A stretch of DNA of 64,000 nucleotides from Nonomuraea sp. NEAU-A123 (GCF_018603905.1 NZ_JAHFZZ010000006.1:1-64000), one strand, 5' to 3'. Positions 50,113-59,351 are shown, counted from the first letter of the stretch. The notes: generated from the letters alone by a model not told the origin. Numbers and translations: made by a program.

Positions 50113-50889
50113 GTGCGTATAGCGAGGTTCTCCACAGGCGAAGGCGTGTCGTTCGGCGTGGTCGAGGGTGGCCCAGGTGAGGAGTTCGTGTCCGCGATCT
50201 CCGGCCACCCGTTCGGGGACGTTCAGTTCACCGGCGAGCGCTACCCGCTGTCCCAAGTCCGGCTGCTGGCCCCGATGCTGCCCAGCAAAGTGGTGGCCAT
50301 CGGCAGAAACTACGCCGAGCACGCCCGCGAGCTGGGCAACGAGGTCCCGGACGAGCCGCTCATCTTCATCAAGCCGTCCACCTCCGTGATCGGCCACGGT
50401 GAGCCGATCGCCTACCCGACGACGCTGTCTCACCGCGTCGACTACGAAGGCGAGCTGGCCGTGGTGATCGGCAGGCTCTGCCGCGAGGTGCCGGTCGAGC
50501 GGGCCAAGGACGTCATCTTCGGCTACACCTGCGCCAACGACGTCACCGCCCGTGACCTGCAGAAGAAGGACGTCCAGTTCACCAGGGCCAAGGGCTTCGA
50601 CACCTTCTGCCCGCTCGGGCCGTGGATCCAGACCGACCTCGACCCCTCCGACCTGGCGCTCACGACGACGGTCAACGGAGATGTGCGGCAGAGCGGCCGT
50701 ACCAACCAGCTCATCCACGACATCCCCGCGCTGGTCGCCTACGTCAGCGCGGTCATGACGCTGATCCCCGGCGACGTGATCCTCACCGGCACTCCGGCGG
50801 GCGTCGGCCCGGTCGAGGTCGGTGACGAGGTCAGCGTCGGCATCGAAGGCATCGGCACTCTGACGAACAAGGTGGTCTCCCGTGACTGA
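50113..50889 (+). CDS. Fumarylacetoacetate hydrolase-family protein
   Basis: A 258-residue FAH-fold enzyme from GTG 50113. KVVAIGRNYAEHARELGNEV and PLIFIKPSTSVIGHGEPIAY open the C-terminal-type domain. HRVDYEGELAVVIGRLCREV carries the metal Glu ligands and YTCANDVTARDLQKKDVQFT the Asp. It acts on acyl-pyruvates or oxaloacetate in relatives such as FAHD1. Its end overlaps the gltX start by 8 bases, a pairing conserved in actinomycetes. Confidence 0.93.
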   Translation: MRIARFSTGEGVSFGVVEGGPGEEFVSAISGHPFGDVQFTGERYPLSQVRLLAPMLPSKVVAIGRNYAEHARELGNEVPDEPLIFIKPSTSVIGHGEPIAYPTTLSHRVDYEGELAVVIGRLCREVPVERAKDVIFGYTCANDVTARDLQKKDVQFTRAKGFDTFCPLGPWIQTDLDPSDLALTTTVNGDVRQSGRTNQLIHDIPALVAYVSAVMTLIPGDVILTGTPAGVGPVEVGDEVSVGIEGIGTLTNKVVSRD

Positions 50890-52255
50890 TCTACGGGTGC
50901 GTTTCGCCCCGTCGCCTACCGGCATGTTCCACGTCGGCGGCGCCCGCACGGCGCTGTTCAACTGGGCGCTGGCCGAACAGTCCGGCGGCCGCTTCGTGCT
51001 GCGCGTCGAGGACACCGACGCGACCCGCAACCGCCCCGAGTGGACCGAGGGCATCATCTCGGCGCTCGACTGGATCGGCATCAACGGCACCAACCCGGTG
51101 TTCGAGGGCCCCTACTTCCAGTCGGCCTACGAGCCGCAGCACCGCGAGGCCGTGGCCAAGCTGCTCGCCGACGGCAAGGCGTACTTCTGCGACTGCACCC
51201 GCGAGACGCTCGTCGCCCGCACCGGCTCCGAGCACAAGGGTTATGACGGTTTCTGCCGTGACCGGGGTCTGACCGAGGGCGCCGTCCGCTTCCGTACCTC
51301 CGACGAGGGTGTCACCGTCGTCGAGGACGTCATCAGGGGCCGGGTGGAGTTCCCCAACGACGCCCAGGAGGACTTCGTCATCGCCCGCACCGACGGCTCG
51401 CCGCTGTACGTGCTGGCCAACGCGGTCGACGACATTACCCAGCGCATCACCCACGTGGTACGCGGTGAGGAGCACCTGGGCAACGCGGCCAAGCAGCAGC
51501 TCCTGTGGCCCGCGCTCGGCGCCAACCCGCCGGTCTGGGCGCACCTGCCGGTGATCGTCAACGAGCAGCGCAAGAAGCTGTCCAAGCGCCGCGACAAGGT
51601 GGCGCTGGAGGACTACCGCGACGATGGCTACCTGGCCGAGGCCATGGTCAACTACCTCATGCTGCTCGGCTGGGGGCCCGGCGACGACCGCGAGATCATG
51701 CCGTGGGCGGAGATGGTGCCGCTGTTCAAGCTGGAGGACGTCAACTCCGCCAGCGCCTTCTTCGACGAGAAGAAGCTGCGGGCCTTCAACGGCGAGTACA
51801 TCCGCGCCCTGCCCGTCGAGACGTTCGAGGAGCGCTGCTCTCCCTACCTCGAGGCCGACTGGGACCGGGAGATGTTCAGCAAGGTCGCGGCGCTCGCGCA
51901 GACCCGCATCGCCGTGCTGGCCGAGATCAGGCAGAACGTCGACTTCCTCTTCCTGGACGAGCCCGTGTTCGACGAGGCCTCCTGGGACAAGGCGATGAAG
52001 AACTCCCCGGTGGAGATCCTCAGCGGCTACCTGGAGCGGCTGGAGACCGTCAACTGGGATCCCGAGTCCCTCAAGGAGGCGCTGGAGCAGGTCGGCGCCT
52101 CCCACAGCCTCAAGCTCGGCAAGGCCCAGGCGCCCGTGCGCGTCGCCGTCACGGGCCGGACGGTGGGTCTGCCGCTGTTCGAGTCGATCGAGGTGCTGGG
52201 CCGCGAGCGTACCGAGGAGCGAATCCGCGCCGCACTGACCCGACTCCAGGGCTGA
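50882..52255 (+). CDS. gltX: Glutamyl-tRNA synthetase
   Basis: A 457-residue class I synthetase from GTG 50882. FAPSPTGMFHVGGARTALFN carries the HIGH-like HVGG, RVEDTDATRNRPE follows, and RKKLSKRRDKVALEDYRDDG carries the KMSKS equivalent KLSKR. The anticodon-binding C-terminal domain is complete. It charges Glu (and in many actinomycetes misacylates Gln) tRNAs, both of which are encoded 4-6 kb downstream. Its last 107 bases overlap the convergent MATE gene. Confidence 0.97.
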   Translation: MTDLRVRFAPSPTGMFHVGGARTALFNWALAEQSGGRFVLRVEDTDATRNRPEWTEGIISALDWIGINGTNPVFEGPYFQSAYEPQHREAVAKLLADGKAYFCDCTRETLVARTGSEHKGYDGFCRDRGLTEGAVRFRTSDEGVTVVEDVIRGRVEFPNDAQEDFVIARTDGSPLYVLANAVDDITQRITHVVRGEEHLGNAAKQQLLWPALGANPPVWAHLPVIVNEQRKKLSKRRDKVALEDYRDDGYLAEAMVNYLMLLGWGPGDDREIMPWAEMVPLFKLEDVNSASAFFDEKKLRAFNGEYIRALPVETFEERCSPYLEADWDREMFSKVAALAQTRIAVLAEIRQNVDFLFLDEPVFDEASWDKAMKNSPVEILSGYLERLETVNWDPESLKEALEQVGASHSLKLGKAQAPVRVAVTGRTVGLPLFESIEVLGRERTEERIRAALTRLQG

Positions 52256-53636
52256 CCGCCCGGCCCTCAGAGGCGACAACCGAGGCTTTCGGGCCGACCG
52301 CTCGGGCATCAGAGGCGACGGCTGGGGCTTCAGAGGCGACTGCCGGGGCTCCGGGGTCGGCTGTCGCTCCGGCGCCGATCGCGATGCCGAGGCTGATGGC
52401 CGCTCCGGCGGCCATCGACAGCCACACGCCCGTGACGCCGAGCCACGCGCTCAGCGCGTAGGCCAGGGGCAGTTGTACGGTGAAGCCGGCCAGCGTGGCC
52501 GCCAGTAGGCGGCTGCCCCGGCCGGTCGCCTGGAGCACCCCGCCCACGGCGATCAGCCCGCCGAAGGGCACGAGGTAGAGCGACATCCACCGCAGGAAGC
52601 TCACAGCGGGGCCGACGTCGGCGGCGAACAACCCGGCGACGGGCACGGCCACCACATTGAGCACGACCGCCACCGCCGCTCCCGCGCCCAGGCCCATCCA
52701 GAGCGGCGAGCCGGTGGCCTCGAACCGGGCCGCACCGATCATCGCCGCCTGGCGCAGGGCGTAGAAGAGCATCACCCCGGCGAGCATGACCTTCTGCCCG
52801 ACGCCGTAGCCCGCCAGCTCCGCCGTGCCGAACCCGGCCACGATCCCCACCAGCGCCATCCCCACGAGCGCACGAGCCAGGAAATCCCCGGACATGGGAA
52901 GCCCGGTCCGCACAACCTCCCCGGCAAGCAGACCACCGCCTTCTGCCGCGAGTGGGGCGCTGCTTTTCCCGGCGAGCGGACCGTCTTCCGCCGCGAGCGG
53001 GTCGCCACCCTCTCCGCCGAGCGGGCCGTCGCCTGAGTCGCGCGGTGTCAGTCGTACCAAGGTGCGGAGAGAGATCGCCAGTGTGATGGTCCGCGCGATC
53101 ACAGTGGCCAGCGCGGCACCCTGGACGCCCAGGTCGAGGCCGTAGATGAACAGCGGGTCCAAGGTGACCACCAGCGCGCCGCAGACGAGCGCGTTGCGCA
53201 TAGGGATCCGCGTGTTGCCCAGGCCCTTGACGATGCCGTCCGCGATCGTCTGGGCGAAGTACACCGGCAGGCCGCCGAGCGAGACCAGCAGGAAACCGGC
53301 CGTCAGCTCGTAGTCTCCGGCGAAGAGCGCGGCCAACGGCTCGCGGAGCAGCACCCCGGGCACGGCGATCGCGATCGCGAACACGGCCCAGAGCAGCCAG
53401 CCGGTCCTGATCACGGGGGAGAGCGGTGCGCGGCCGTCGCGGCGGCCGATCAGCACGGTCACACCCGTCGGGACGGCCAGGAACAGACCGTAGGCCAGGT
53501 ATTCGACGGTGGTCGACACGGTGACCGCCGCGATGGCCGGTTCGCCCAGGCCGGAGACCCAGAGCAGGTCGATCACCCCGACCGCGACCACGGCGGTGAG
53601 CAGCTCGACGTAGACGGGGAGAGCGCGCCTGATCAT
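52149..53636 (-). CDS. MATE-family efflux transporter
   Basis: A 495-residue, 12-helix multidrug/toxin exporter: AVTVSTTVEYLAYGLFLAVP, MRNALVCGALVVTLDPLFIY, DLGVQGAALATVIARTITLA. A hydrophilic 45-residue loop (GDGPLGGEGGDPLAAEDGPL) and a 65-residue C-terminal tail of Ala/Val/Ser-rich repeats (APAVASEAPAVASDARAV) are not part of the family fold. The tail is read antisense through the end of gltX. Divergent from a PadR regulator with a palindrome between. Confidence 0.9.
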   Translation of the reverse strand: MIRRALPVYVELLTAVVAVGVIDLLWVSGLGEPAIAAVTVSTTVEYLAYGLFLAVPTGVTVLIGRRDGRAPLSPVIRTGWLLWAVFAIAIAVPGVLLREPLAALFAGDYELTAGFLLVSLGGLPVYFAQTIADGIVKGLGNTRIPMRNALVCGALVVTLDPLFIYGLDLGVQGAALATVIARTITLAISLRTLVRLTPRDSGDGPLGGEGGDPLAAEDGPLAGKSSAPLAAEGGGLLAGEVVRTGLPMSGDFLARALVGMALVGIVAGFGTAELAGYGVGQKVMLAGVMLFYALRQAAMIGAARFEATGSPLWMGLGAGAAVAVVLNVVAVPVAGLFAADVGPAVSFLRWMSLYLVPFGGLIAVGGVLQATGRGSRLLAATLAGFTVQLPLAYALSAWLGVTGVWLSMAAGAAISLGIAIGAGATADPGAPAVASEAPAVASDARAVGPKASVVASEGRAVSPGVGSVRRGFAPRYARGPAPRSTRTAADPPSGP

Positions 53637-53655
53637 CTTTTATGCCTCGCTTCGT

Positions 53656-53676
53656 TATACATCTAATAGAGGTATA
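53656..53676. promoter_or_regulatory. PadR-type palindrome between MATE and PadR genes
   Basis: TATACATCT-AAT-AGAGGTATA is an inverted repeat with one mismatch, lying 20 bases from the MATE start and 9 from the PadR start. The ATGTAT of the PadR start region extends the symmetry. Likely the PadR operator controlling the pump. Confidence 0.55.
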
Positions 53677-53684
53677 GCGTTACG

Positions 53685-54260
53685 ATGTATCCCATGGCAA
53701 GTGGCGGTGACCTGAGTCTCACCATCCTGGGGTTTCTGCACGAGCGGCCGATGCACGGCTACGAGCTCAAAGCGCGTCTCGCCGCGCTGAGCGGGCACCT
53801 GCGGCCGGTGAGCGACGGCGCCCTCTACCCGGCCATCGCCAGGCTGGAGGGCAAGGGATTGGTCGAGCGGCACGAGGAGGCGGGCGCCGCGGCGGCGCGC
53901 CGGCAGGTGCTGACGATCACCTCGGTGGGGCGCGAGGAGTTGCTGCGGCGGTTGCGGGAGCCGGCCGATCTGGAGATCAGCGACCAGGCGAGGTTCTTCG
54001 CGCTGCTGACGTTCCTGTCGGCGCTACCCGACCCCGCCGACCAGGCCGCCGTGCTGCGTCGCCGGCTGGCCTTCCTGGAGGCGCCGGCGAGCTTCTTCTA
54101 CGAGGGCGGCCGGCCGGTGCGGGCGCGCGACGAGCCCGACCCCTACCGGCGCGGCATGCTGGTGATCGCCCGCGCCGCGAGCCGTGCCGAGCAGGACTGG
54201 CTCAGGCAGCGCCTCGACGAACTGCCGACCCCCATGGACACGACACCGCCACGCCCCTGA
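53685..54260 (+). CDS. PadR-family regulator of the MATE pump
   Basis: A 191-residue winged-helix regulator. SLTILGFLHERPMHGYELKA and LRPVSDGALYPAIARLEGKG then ARRQVLTITSVGREELLRRL are PadR landmarks; the C-terminal part is the helical Vir_reg domain. ATG 53694 is an equally good start. Divergent from the MATE gene, which it probably represses. Confidence 0.92.
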   Translation: MYPMASGGDLSLTILGFLHERPMHGYELKARLAALSGHLRPVSDGALYPAIARLEGKGLVERHEEAGAAAARRQVLTITSVGREELLRRLREPADLEISDQARFFALLTFLSALPDPADQAAVLRRRLAFLEAPASFFYEGGRPVRARDEPDPYRRGMLVIARAASRAEQDWLRQRLDELPTPMDTTPPRP

Positions 54261-54390
54261 GCGACACCCTGCCGCGACTGACTGGCACGCCCCTGACAGG
54301 CACGCCAGGCACGCCCCTGAGCGGCGCCCCTGGGTCGCGCGCCAGGCGAAGAGCGCCGGCCAAGGGGCGCCGGGCAAGGGCAGTGTGGGG

Positions 54391-56358
54391 TTAGAGCAGG
54401 CCGCGGCGCTCCAGGAGCGGCTGGATGCTCGGCTCGCGGCCGCGGAAGTTGCGGAACGCGGTCAGCGCGTCGAGGCTCCCGCCCTTGGACAGCAGTTCGC
54501 GGCGGAAGTGGTCGCCGTTCGCCCGCTCCAGCCCGCCGTTCTCCTTGAACCACTCGACGCTCTCGGCGTCGAGCACCTCGCTCCAGATGTAGGAGTAGTA
54601 GCCGGCGCTGTAGCCCCCCGCGAAGATGTGCGCGAAGTAGTTGGTCCGGTAGCGCGGCCGGACCGTCGGGAGGGCGATCCCGGCCGTCTCCAGCGCCGCG
54701 GACTCGAACGCCTCGGCGTCGGCCACCGCCTCGCCCGCGGCCAGCTTGTGCCAGGCCCAGTCGAGGAGTGTCGCGGCCAGGTATTCGACGGTCATGAAGC
54801 CCTGGTTGAACTTCTCCGCGGCCTTCATCTTCTCCACCAGCTCGGCGGGCATCGGCTCGCCCGTCTCGTGGTGCTTGGCGTAGTGGGCCAGGATCTCCGG
54901 CCAGGTCGCCCACATCTCGTTGACCTGGGACGGGTACTCGACGAAGTCACGCGGCACGCTGGTGCCCGACACGCGGGGGAAGCGCACCTCGGAGAACAGT
55001 CCGTGCAGCGCGTGCCCGAACTCGTGGAAGGCCGTGTTGACCTCGTCGTAGGTCAGCAGCGTCGGCCCGGAGGCCGGCTTGGTGATGTTGAGGTTGTTCA
55101 TCACGACCGGCTTCTCGCCGAACAGGCCCGACTGGTCGACCAGGTTGTTCATCCACGCGCCGCCGCGCTTGTTGGACCGGGCGTACGGGTCGAGCAGGAA
55201 CAGGCCGAGCGGGCCGCCGTCCTCGTTGAACACCTCGTAGACGCGTACGTCCTCGTGGTAGCCCTTCAGGTCGGGCCGCTCGGTGAACGTGACGCCGTAG
55301 AGCCGGGTCGCCGCGTGGAACACGCCGTCCCGGTAGACACGCCACAGCTCGAAGTAGGGCCGCATCGCCCCGGCGTCGAAGTCGTAGCGGGCCTGGCGCA
55401 CCTTCTCCGAGTAGTAGGACCAGTCCCACGGCTCGATCGCGAACCCGGCCTGCTCGGCGAGCGCCTCCGCCTCCTTCTTGGCGTTGCGTACGGCCGGCCC
55501 GACGAGCTGCCCCAGCATGGCCTCGACCGCGTCCACGGTCTTGGCCGTCTGGTCGGCGACCGTGTAGGCGGCGTGGCTGGGGAAGCCCAGCAGCGTGGCC
55601 CGCTCGGCCCGCAGCGTCGCCATCCTGATCGCCAGCTCGAAGTTGCGCGGCGCCCGCTCCACGCTCAGCGTGTAGAGCCTGCGGCGCACGTCACGGTCGG
55701 TGAGCTGGGCCAGCCCCGGCTGGTTGGTGTAGTTGAGCAGCGGCAGGACGTAGCGCCCGTCCTTCCGCAGCGACTGGATCGTGGCCTCGTCGAAGCCGTC
55801 GAGGTCCTTGGCGTCGTCGACGACCAGCGCGGACTCGCTCAGCGCCTTCAGCAGGTTCTGGGCGAACTCGGTGGACAGCCGGGACAGGTCCTCGTTGAGC
55901 CGCCTGAGCTCGCTCTGCTCGGCCTCCGACAGGTCGGCGCCGGCCCTGACGAAGTCCTCGCGGTATTTCTCCAGCAGCCACGACTCCTCGGGGTCGTCGG
56001 TGGCCACCCGCTTGATGCGGGCCCAGAGCGCGCGGTTGAGCCGGATGGCGTCACTGTGCTTGGCCAGCGCGGGCGAGATCTGCTTCTCCAGCTCCAGGAC
56101 GCCCTCGGTGGAGTTGGAGGAGACGATGCTGAAGAAGGCCGTGGACACGCGCTCCAGAATGCGTCCGGAACGCTCCAGCGCGGCGATCGTGTTGTCGAAG
56201 GTGGGCGGCTCGCTGCTGTCCGCGATCGCCTCCACCTCCGCCAGCCCCTCCGCCATCCCTCGCTCGAACGCCGGGAGGTAGTGCTCCTCGCGGATCTCCT
56301 CGAAGGGCGGCAGTTGGTACGGCAGGCTGCTGGGGGCGAAGAAGGGGTTCTCTGGCAA
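54391..56358 (-). CDS. M3-family peptidyl-dipeptidase (Dcp/oligopeptidase A)
   Basis: A 655-residue zinc metallopeptidase. TTG 56358 is the start, with GGAGGAG 8 bases upstream; further upstream the frame would run antisense through tRNA-Gln. The zinc motif is AFHEFGHALHG, with the third ligand Glu in the following VEYPSQVNEMW segment. SSLPYQLPPFEEIREEHYLP is the typical N-terminus. Cytoplasmic peptide degradation. No operon partner. Confidence 0.95.
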   Translation of the reverse strand: MPENPFFAPSSLPYQLPPFEEIREEHYLPAFERGMAEGLAEVEAIADSSEPPTFDNTIAALERSGRILERVSTAFFSIVSSNSTEGVLELEKQISPALAKHSDAIRLNRALWARIKRVATDDPEESWLLEKYREDFVRAGADLSEAEQSELRRLNEDLSRLSTEFAQNLLKALSESALVVDDAKDLDGFDEATIQSLRKDGRYVLPLLNYTNQPGLAQLTDRDVRRRLYTLSVERAPRNFELAIRMATLRAERATLLGFPSHAAYTVADQTAKTVDAVEAMLGQLVGPAVRNAKKEAEALAEQAGFAIEPWDWSYYSEKVRQARYDFDAGAMRPYFELWRVYRDGVFHAATRLYGVTFTERPDLKGYHEDVRVYEVFNEDGGPLGLFLLDPYARSNKRGGAWMNNLVDQSGLFGEKPVVMNNLNITKPASGPTLLTYDEVNTAFHEFGHALHGLFSEVRFPRVSGTSVPRDFVEYPSQVNEMWATWPEILAHYAKHHETGEPMPAELVEKMKAAEKFNQGFMTVEYLAATLLDWAWHKLAAGEAVADAEAFESAALETAGIALPTVRPRYRTNYFAHIFAGGYSAGYYSYIWSEVLDAESVEWFKENGGLERANGDHFRRELLSKGGSLDALTAFRNFRGREPSIQPLLERRGLL

Positions 56359-56522
56359 CGCTTGGGCTCCTCCACGTGGTGCTTTGTCCCCCTCAGCTTG
56401 GCACGGCCGGGCCCTTCCTGCCCCCCGGAGGAAGACGGTTCGGCAATCGTTTTGGTCTTGCACCCCAAGCTGGGCTATTCTTTCGGACGTCGCCTTAACG
56501 CGCCCCACGGGGTTCGGGCCGG

Positions 56523-56594
56523 TGGGGTATGGTGTAATTGGCAGCACGACTGATTCTGGTTCAGTTAGTCTAGGTTCGAGTCCTGGTACCCCAG
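56523..56594 (+). tRNA. tRNA-Gln (CTG)
   Basis: Acceptor TGGGGTA pairs with TACCCCA. Anticodon arm ACTGA-TTCTGGT-TCAGT gives CTG. T-arm GGTTCGAGTCC-type. CCA is not encoded. A perfect hairpin terminator follows immediately. Confidence 0.95.
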
Positions 56595-56600
56595 CGTTTA

Positions 56601-56630
56601 ACGGATGTCTCACAGAGACATCCGTTTTTT
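56601..56630 (+). terminator. Terminator after tRNA-Gln
   Basis: ACGGATGTCTC (56601-56611) and GAGACATCCGT (56615-56625) form an 11-pair stem with a 3-base loop and are followed by a T-run. A textbook intrinsic terminator. Confidence 0.9.
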
Positions 56631-56634
56631 GCTT

Positions 56635-57213
56635 ATGGATGAGTTCCGGATCCGGCGAGGGTCGTTCCCCGCGTTCGTGGCCCCGCTCCTGATGCCCCTC
56701 GTGCTCTTCTTCCCGGTGTGCCTGCTGCTCGGCGCCATCCTGACGGGCAGCTCGGTCGCCGGAGTGCTGATCGGCCTCCTCGGCGTCGGCGCGCTCGTCG
56801 GCGTGCTGGCGGTCAAGCACCACCGGATGGTGGCGGGCACCGTCGTACGTTTCTCCCCGCAGGGCGTGGAGCTGGCGGACACCTACGGCTTCCGCCTCCG
56901 GCTGGAGTGGGCGCGGATGGAGCGCATTGACGTCGTAGAGAGCCGGATGGCCAGTCCCCGTACGATCGGGCGCCTCGGCGGCGTACGGGTGCGTGCCGGC
57001 GCTCTGCGGTCCGCCGGGCTGATCGGCTGGGGCACCCGAGAGGTGCCGCCGCGCGTGCCCCGCTGGATGCGGGCGCAGCTCGCCGGGGTGCCCGTCGATC
57101 CGCGGACCGGCCTCCAGCGGCTCGGCATCCCGCTCGGCGCCATCGACCCGCTCTGGGAACGCGGCCCGATGGGCGACTGGGTCCGCCGCCAAAGGCCCGA
57201 TCTGCTGGCCTGA
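56635..57213 (+). CDS. Membrane protein with PH-like domain
   Basis: A 192-residue protein: two helices (VAPLLMPLVLFFPVCLLLGA and a second at ~37-60) followed by a soluble PH-like beta domain (VVRFSPQGVELADTYGFRLR, ARMERIDVVE). ATG 56635 lies only 5 bases after the T-run of the tRNA-Gln terminator and has no ribosome site, so the transcript may be leaderless or begin at a later start. Function unknown. Confidence 0.75.
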   Translation: MDEFRIRRGSFPAFVAPLLMPLVLFFPVCLLLGAILTGSSVAGVLIGLLGVGALVGVLAVKHHRMVAGTVVRFSPQGVELADTYGFRLRLEWARMERIDVVESRMASPRTIGRLGGVRVRAGALRSAGLIGWGTREVPPRVPRWMRAQLAGVPVDPRTGLQRLGIPLGAIDPLWERGPMGDWVRRQRPDLLA

Positions 57214-57293
57214 TAGTGGTTTGGTGGTGCTCCGAGGGTGCGGTAGAGTTACCTGCGTTGCCGGGGGAACCCGGCACGATCGCTTGTGGACAG

Positions 57294-57366
57294 GGTCCCG
57301 TCGTCTAGTGGCCCAGGACGCCGCCCTCTCAAGGCGGTAGCGCCGGTTCGAATCCGGTCGGGACTA
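57294..57366 (+). tRNA. tRNA-Glu (CTC), copy 1
   Basis: GGTCCCG pairs with CGGGACT (G-T at the end); anticodon arm CCGCC-CTCTCAA-GGCGG gives CTC; T-arm CCGGTTCGAATCCGG. Encoded CCA follows at 57367-57369. Confidence 0.93.
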
Positions 57367-57387
57367 CCACTGTCACAAGCTCACGAA

Positions 57388-57460
57388 GGTCCCGTCGTCT
57401 AGTGGCCCAGGACGCCGCCCTCTCAAGGCGGTAGCGCCGGTTCGAATCCGGTCGGGACTA
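57388..57460 (+). tRNA. tRNA-Glu (CTC), copy 2
   Basis: Identical in its 73 bases to copy 1, 21 bases after its end, but followed by CATTTTT, so without encoded CCA. A hairpin terminator follows at 57473. Confidence 0.93.
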
Positions 57461-57472
57461 CATTTTTCACCG

Positions 57473-57507
57473 CTCTCGGTCGCGCATCGCGCCGAGGGCT
57501 TTTTTTA
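57473..57507 (+). terminator. Terminator after the tRNA-Glu pair
   Basis: CTCTCGG-T-CGCG stems with CGCG-CCGAGGG around CAT, then seven T. It ends the two-tRNA transcript; the gene after it is on the other strand. Confidence 0.88.
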
Positions 57508-57574
57508 TTGGCCCGGCTCAGGAAACAGAACGGCGCCGCTCCAGCAGTGGGAGCGGCGCCATTCGTACGACTGC

Positions 57575-59293
57575 CTAGGAGTTGGAGCGGGCCTTGAACA
57601 GCGCCCGCCGCGCCGCCTTGGCGACCTGCTTGTCGGGGTGGACCTGCGAGATCAGGTCGAGCAGCTCTTCAACGTGCGCGTGCGGGATCTTCCAGATCAC
57701 CTCGAGCAGGTTGTTGAGCAGCTCGGGCCCGATGTCCCGCAGGCTGCCGACGAACTCCGACCTGCCCAGCCCGGCCGAGATCGTCCACATGTCGAGGATC
57801 AGCCAGTGGGTGTCGTCCTGCGTCGGCTCCGGCGCGTCCTCCACCTGAAGCTGGCTCAGGTGCGTGGCCGCGTACGGGCGTAGCGACGACTGCTTCAGCG
57901 CTTCCTGCCAGGCCGGGATGGCCGCCTCGCCGAGTGTGCCGACCACGCTGGCCGCCTGCACCCGGATGAGCGCGTCGGACTCGTCCTTGGCGGCGGCCTC
58001 CAGCAGCTCTTCGGCCGCCTTGCCCGGCTCGCGCAGCCGCATCCAGTCGGCGAACTCGGCGTCGGCCTCCTCCTCCGGCAGCTCGGCGCTGAGCGCGAGC
58101 AGCTCGTGGGCGCTCATCGAGTCGATGGCCGGTCGCGCGTCGACCTCGATGTCGGAGTCGTCGACCAGGTGGACGATGCCCTCGGTGCCGAGCGGCGTGA
58201 GGCTGACCGTCTGGCCGCTGACCTCCACCATGCCATAGCCGGTCAGCCAGGCGATCGCCCCGGCGATCGGGTCGCCCGCCGCCTCCCAGGCGTCGGCGCC
58301 CAGCTCGTCGAGCTCGGCGGCGGCCTCGGACAGCTCCTGGCCGAGCTCGTCGACGTCGCGGGAGCCGCCCCCGAGGAGCAGCCTGACCAGCACGCCCCGC
58401 GTGAGGCCCGCCAGGGCCATGGTGAGGTCCTCGTCGGGCAGCTCGGGGTCGCCGTAGTCGACCGAGTGCAGACCGAGCATCCAGGCGTCGAGCACGTCCT
58501 CGTCGTCGTCGAACGGCCACTCGGACGTGTCGTCCTGGACGCCCACGGTGTTGGCGTCGCCCGGCTCCAGGAACTCCAGGTCGACGGCGAGGTTCCAGAC
58601 GTTCCACAGCTGCGGGACGGCCTCGGCGAGCGAGCCGTCGGTCTCCGGCCTGGGCAGCCCGACGGCCGCCAGCGCCTCGGCCACCTCGTCGTCGGAGAGC
58701 AGGGTGTCTTCCCCCACCCGGCGTCCCGAACCCACCCACAGAGCCAGGTCGCGGGCCTGGGCGATCAGCGGCACGGCGCGGGCGGCCGTGGCCAGTTCGG
58801 AGTCGGGGCGCAGCCTGATCGTGTCGAGGTCGGCCAGAGCGTCGGCGAACGGCTCGAAGTCGCCCAGGTCGCCGATCTCCTCCTCCTCGTCGTCATCACC
58901 TTCGGCGTCGTCGTCCAGGAGGTCCTCCATCAGCTCGACGAAGTCGTCCTCGACGTCGTCGAGCTCGGCCTGCAGGTCGGAGAGGGAGTCCGAACCCTCG
59001 GTGAGCCGTCCGGTCTGGGAGAGGAACGTCAGGTACGCGTCAACGGCGGGGAGCATCCCGTCGGCGGCGGCGTCGGGGTCCTCCACGACCTTGGGCATGC
59101 GGTCGAGCAGCAGGTTGCGCAGGTCGGCACGCTTCCACGTGCCGAGATCCTGGGAGAAGGCGAGGCGGTGCCAAAGCGCCGCTGGTCCCACGAGCTCGGG
59201 GTCGCTCTCGGGCGCGTTGGTGCGCGCCCAGATGATGAACTCTTCGAGCAGGGGTCGCAGCTCAGTGGCGGCTACCTCGATGCGATCTGTCAC
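57575..59293 (-). CDS. Large acidic conserved hypothetical protein
   Basis: A 572-residue cytoplasmic protein with an extremely acidic segment near 110-145 (EDDFVELMEDLLDDDAEGDD) and many Asp/Glu throughout. The C-terminal ~150 residues look like short alpha-helical HEAT-type repeats (LIRVQAASVVGTLGEAAIPA). I recognise it as the protein commonly encoded next to ndgR-leuCD in actinomycetes. Function unknown. Start ATG 59293. Confidence 0.75.
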   Translation of the reverse strand: MTDRIEVAATELRPLLEEFIIWARTNAPESDPELVGPAALWHRLAFSQDLGTWKRADLRNLLLDRMPKVVEDPDAAADGMLPAVDAYLTFLSQTGRLTEGSDSLSDLQAELDDVEDDFVELMEDLLDDDAEGDDDEEEEIGDLGDFEPFADALADLDTIRLRPDSELATAARAVPLIAQARDLALWVGSGRRVGEDTLLSDDEVAEALAAVGLPRPETDGSLAEAVPQLWNVWNLAVDLEFLEPGDANTVGVQDDTSEWPFDDDEDVLDAWMLGLHSVDYGDPELPDEDLTMALAGLTRGVLVRLLLGGGSRDVDELGQELSEAAAELDELGADAWEAAGDPIAGAIAWLTGYGMVEVSGQTVSLTPLGTEGIVHLVDDSDIEVDARPAIDSMSAHELLALSAELPEEEADAEFADWMRLREPGKAAEELLEAAAKDESDALIRVQAASVVGTLGEAAIPAWQEALKQSSLRPYAATHLSQLQVEDAPEPTQDDTHWLILDMWTISAGLGRSEFVGSLRDIGPELLNNLLEVIWKIPHAHVEELLDLISQVHPDKQVAKAARRALFKARSNS

Positions 59294-59351
59294 GCACTCA
59301 GGCTAGTGCGCCCGCGAGGCACTCGGCTCCCCAAATAAGCGCTTTTGCTGA

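Noticed and set aside
54184..56553. 789-codon plus-strand frame opposite the M3 peptidase
   Set aside because: Shadow of the peptidase; Arg/Gly/Leu-rich with no motif, and it runs into the tRNA-Gln gene.
57294..57460. tRNA-Glu duplication as an integration site
   Set aside because: Nothing lies between the copies except 21 bases, so there is no inserted element.
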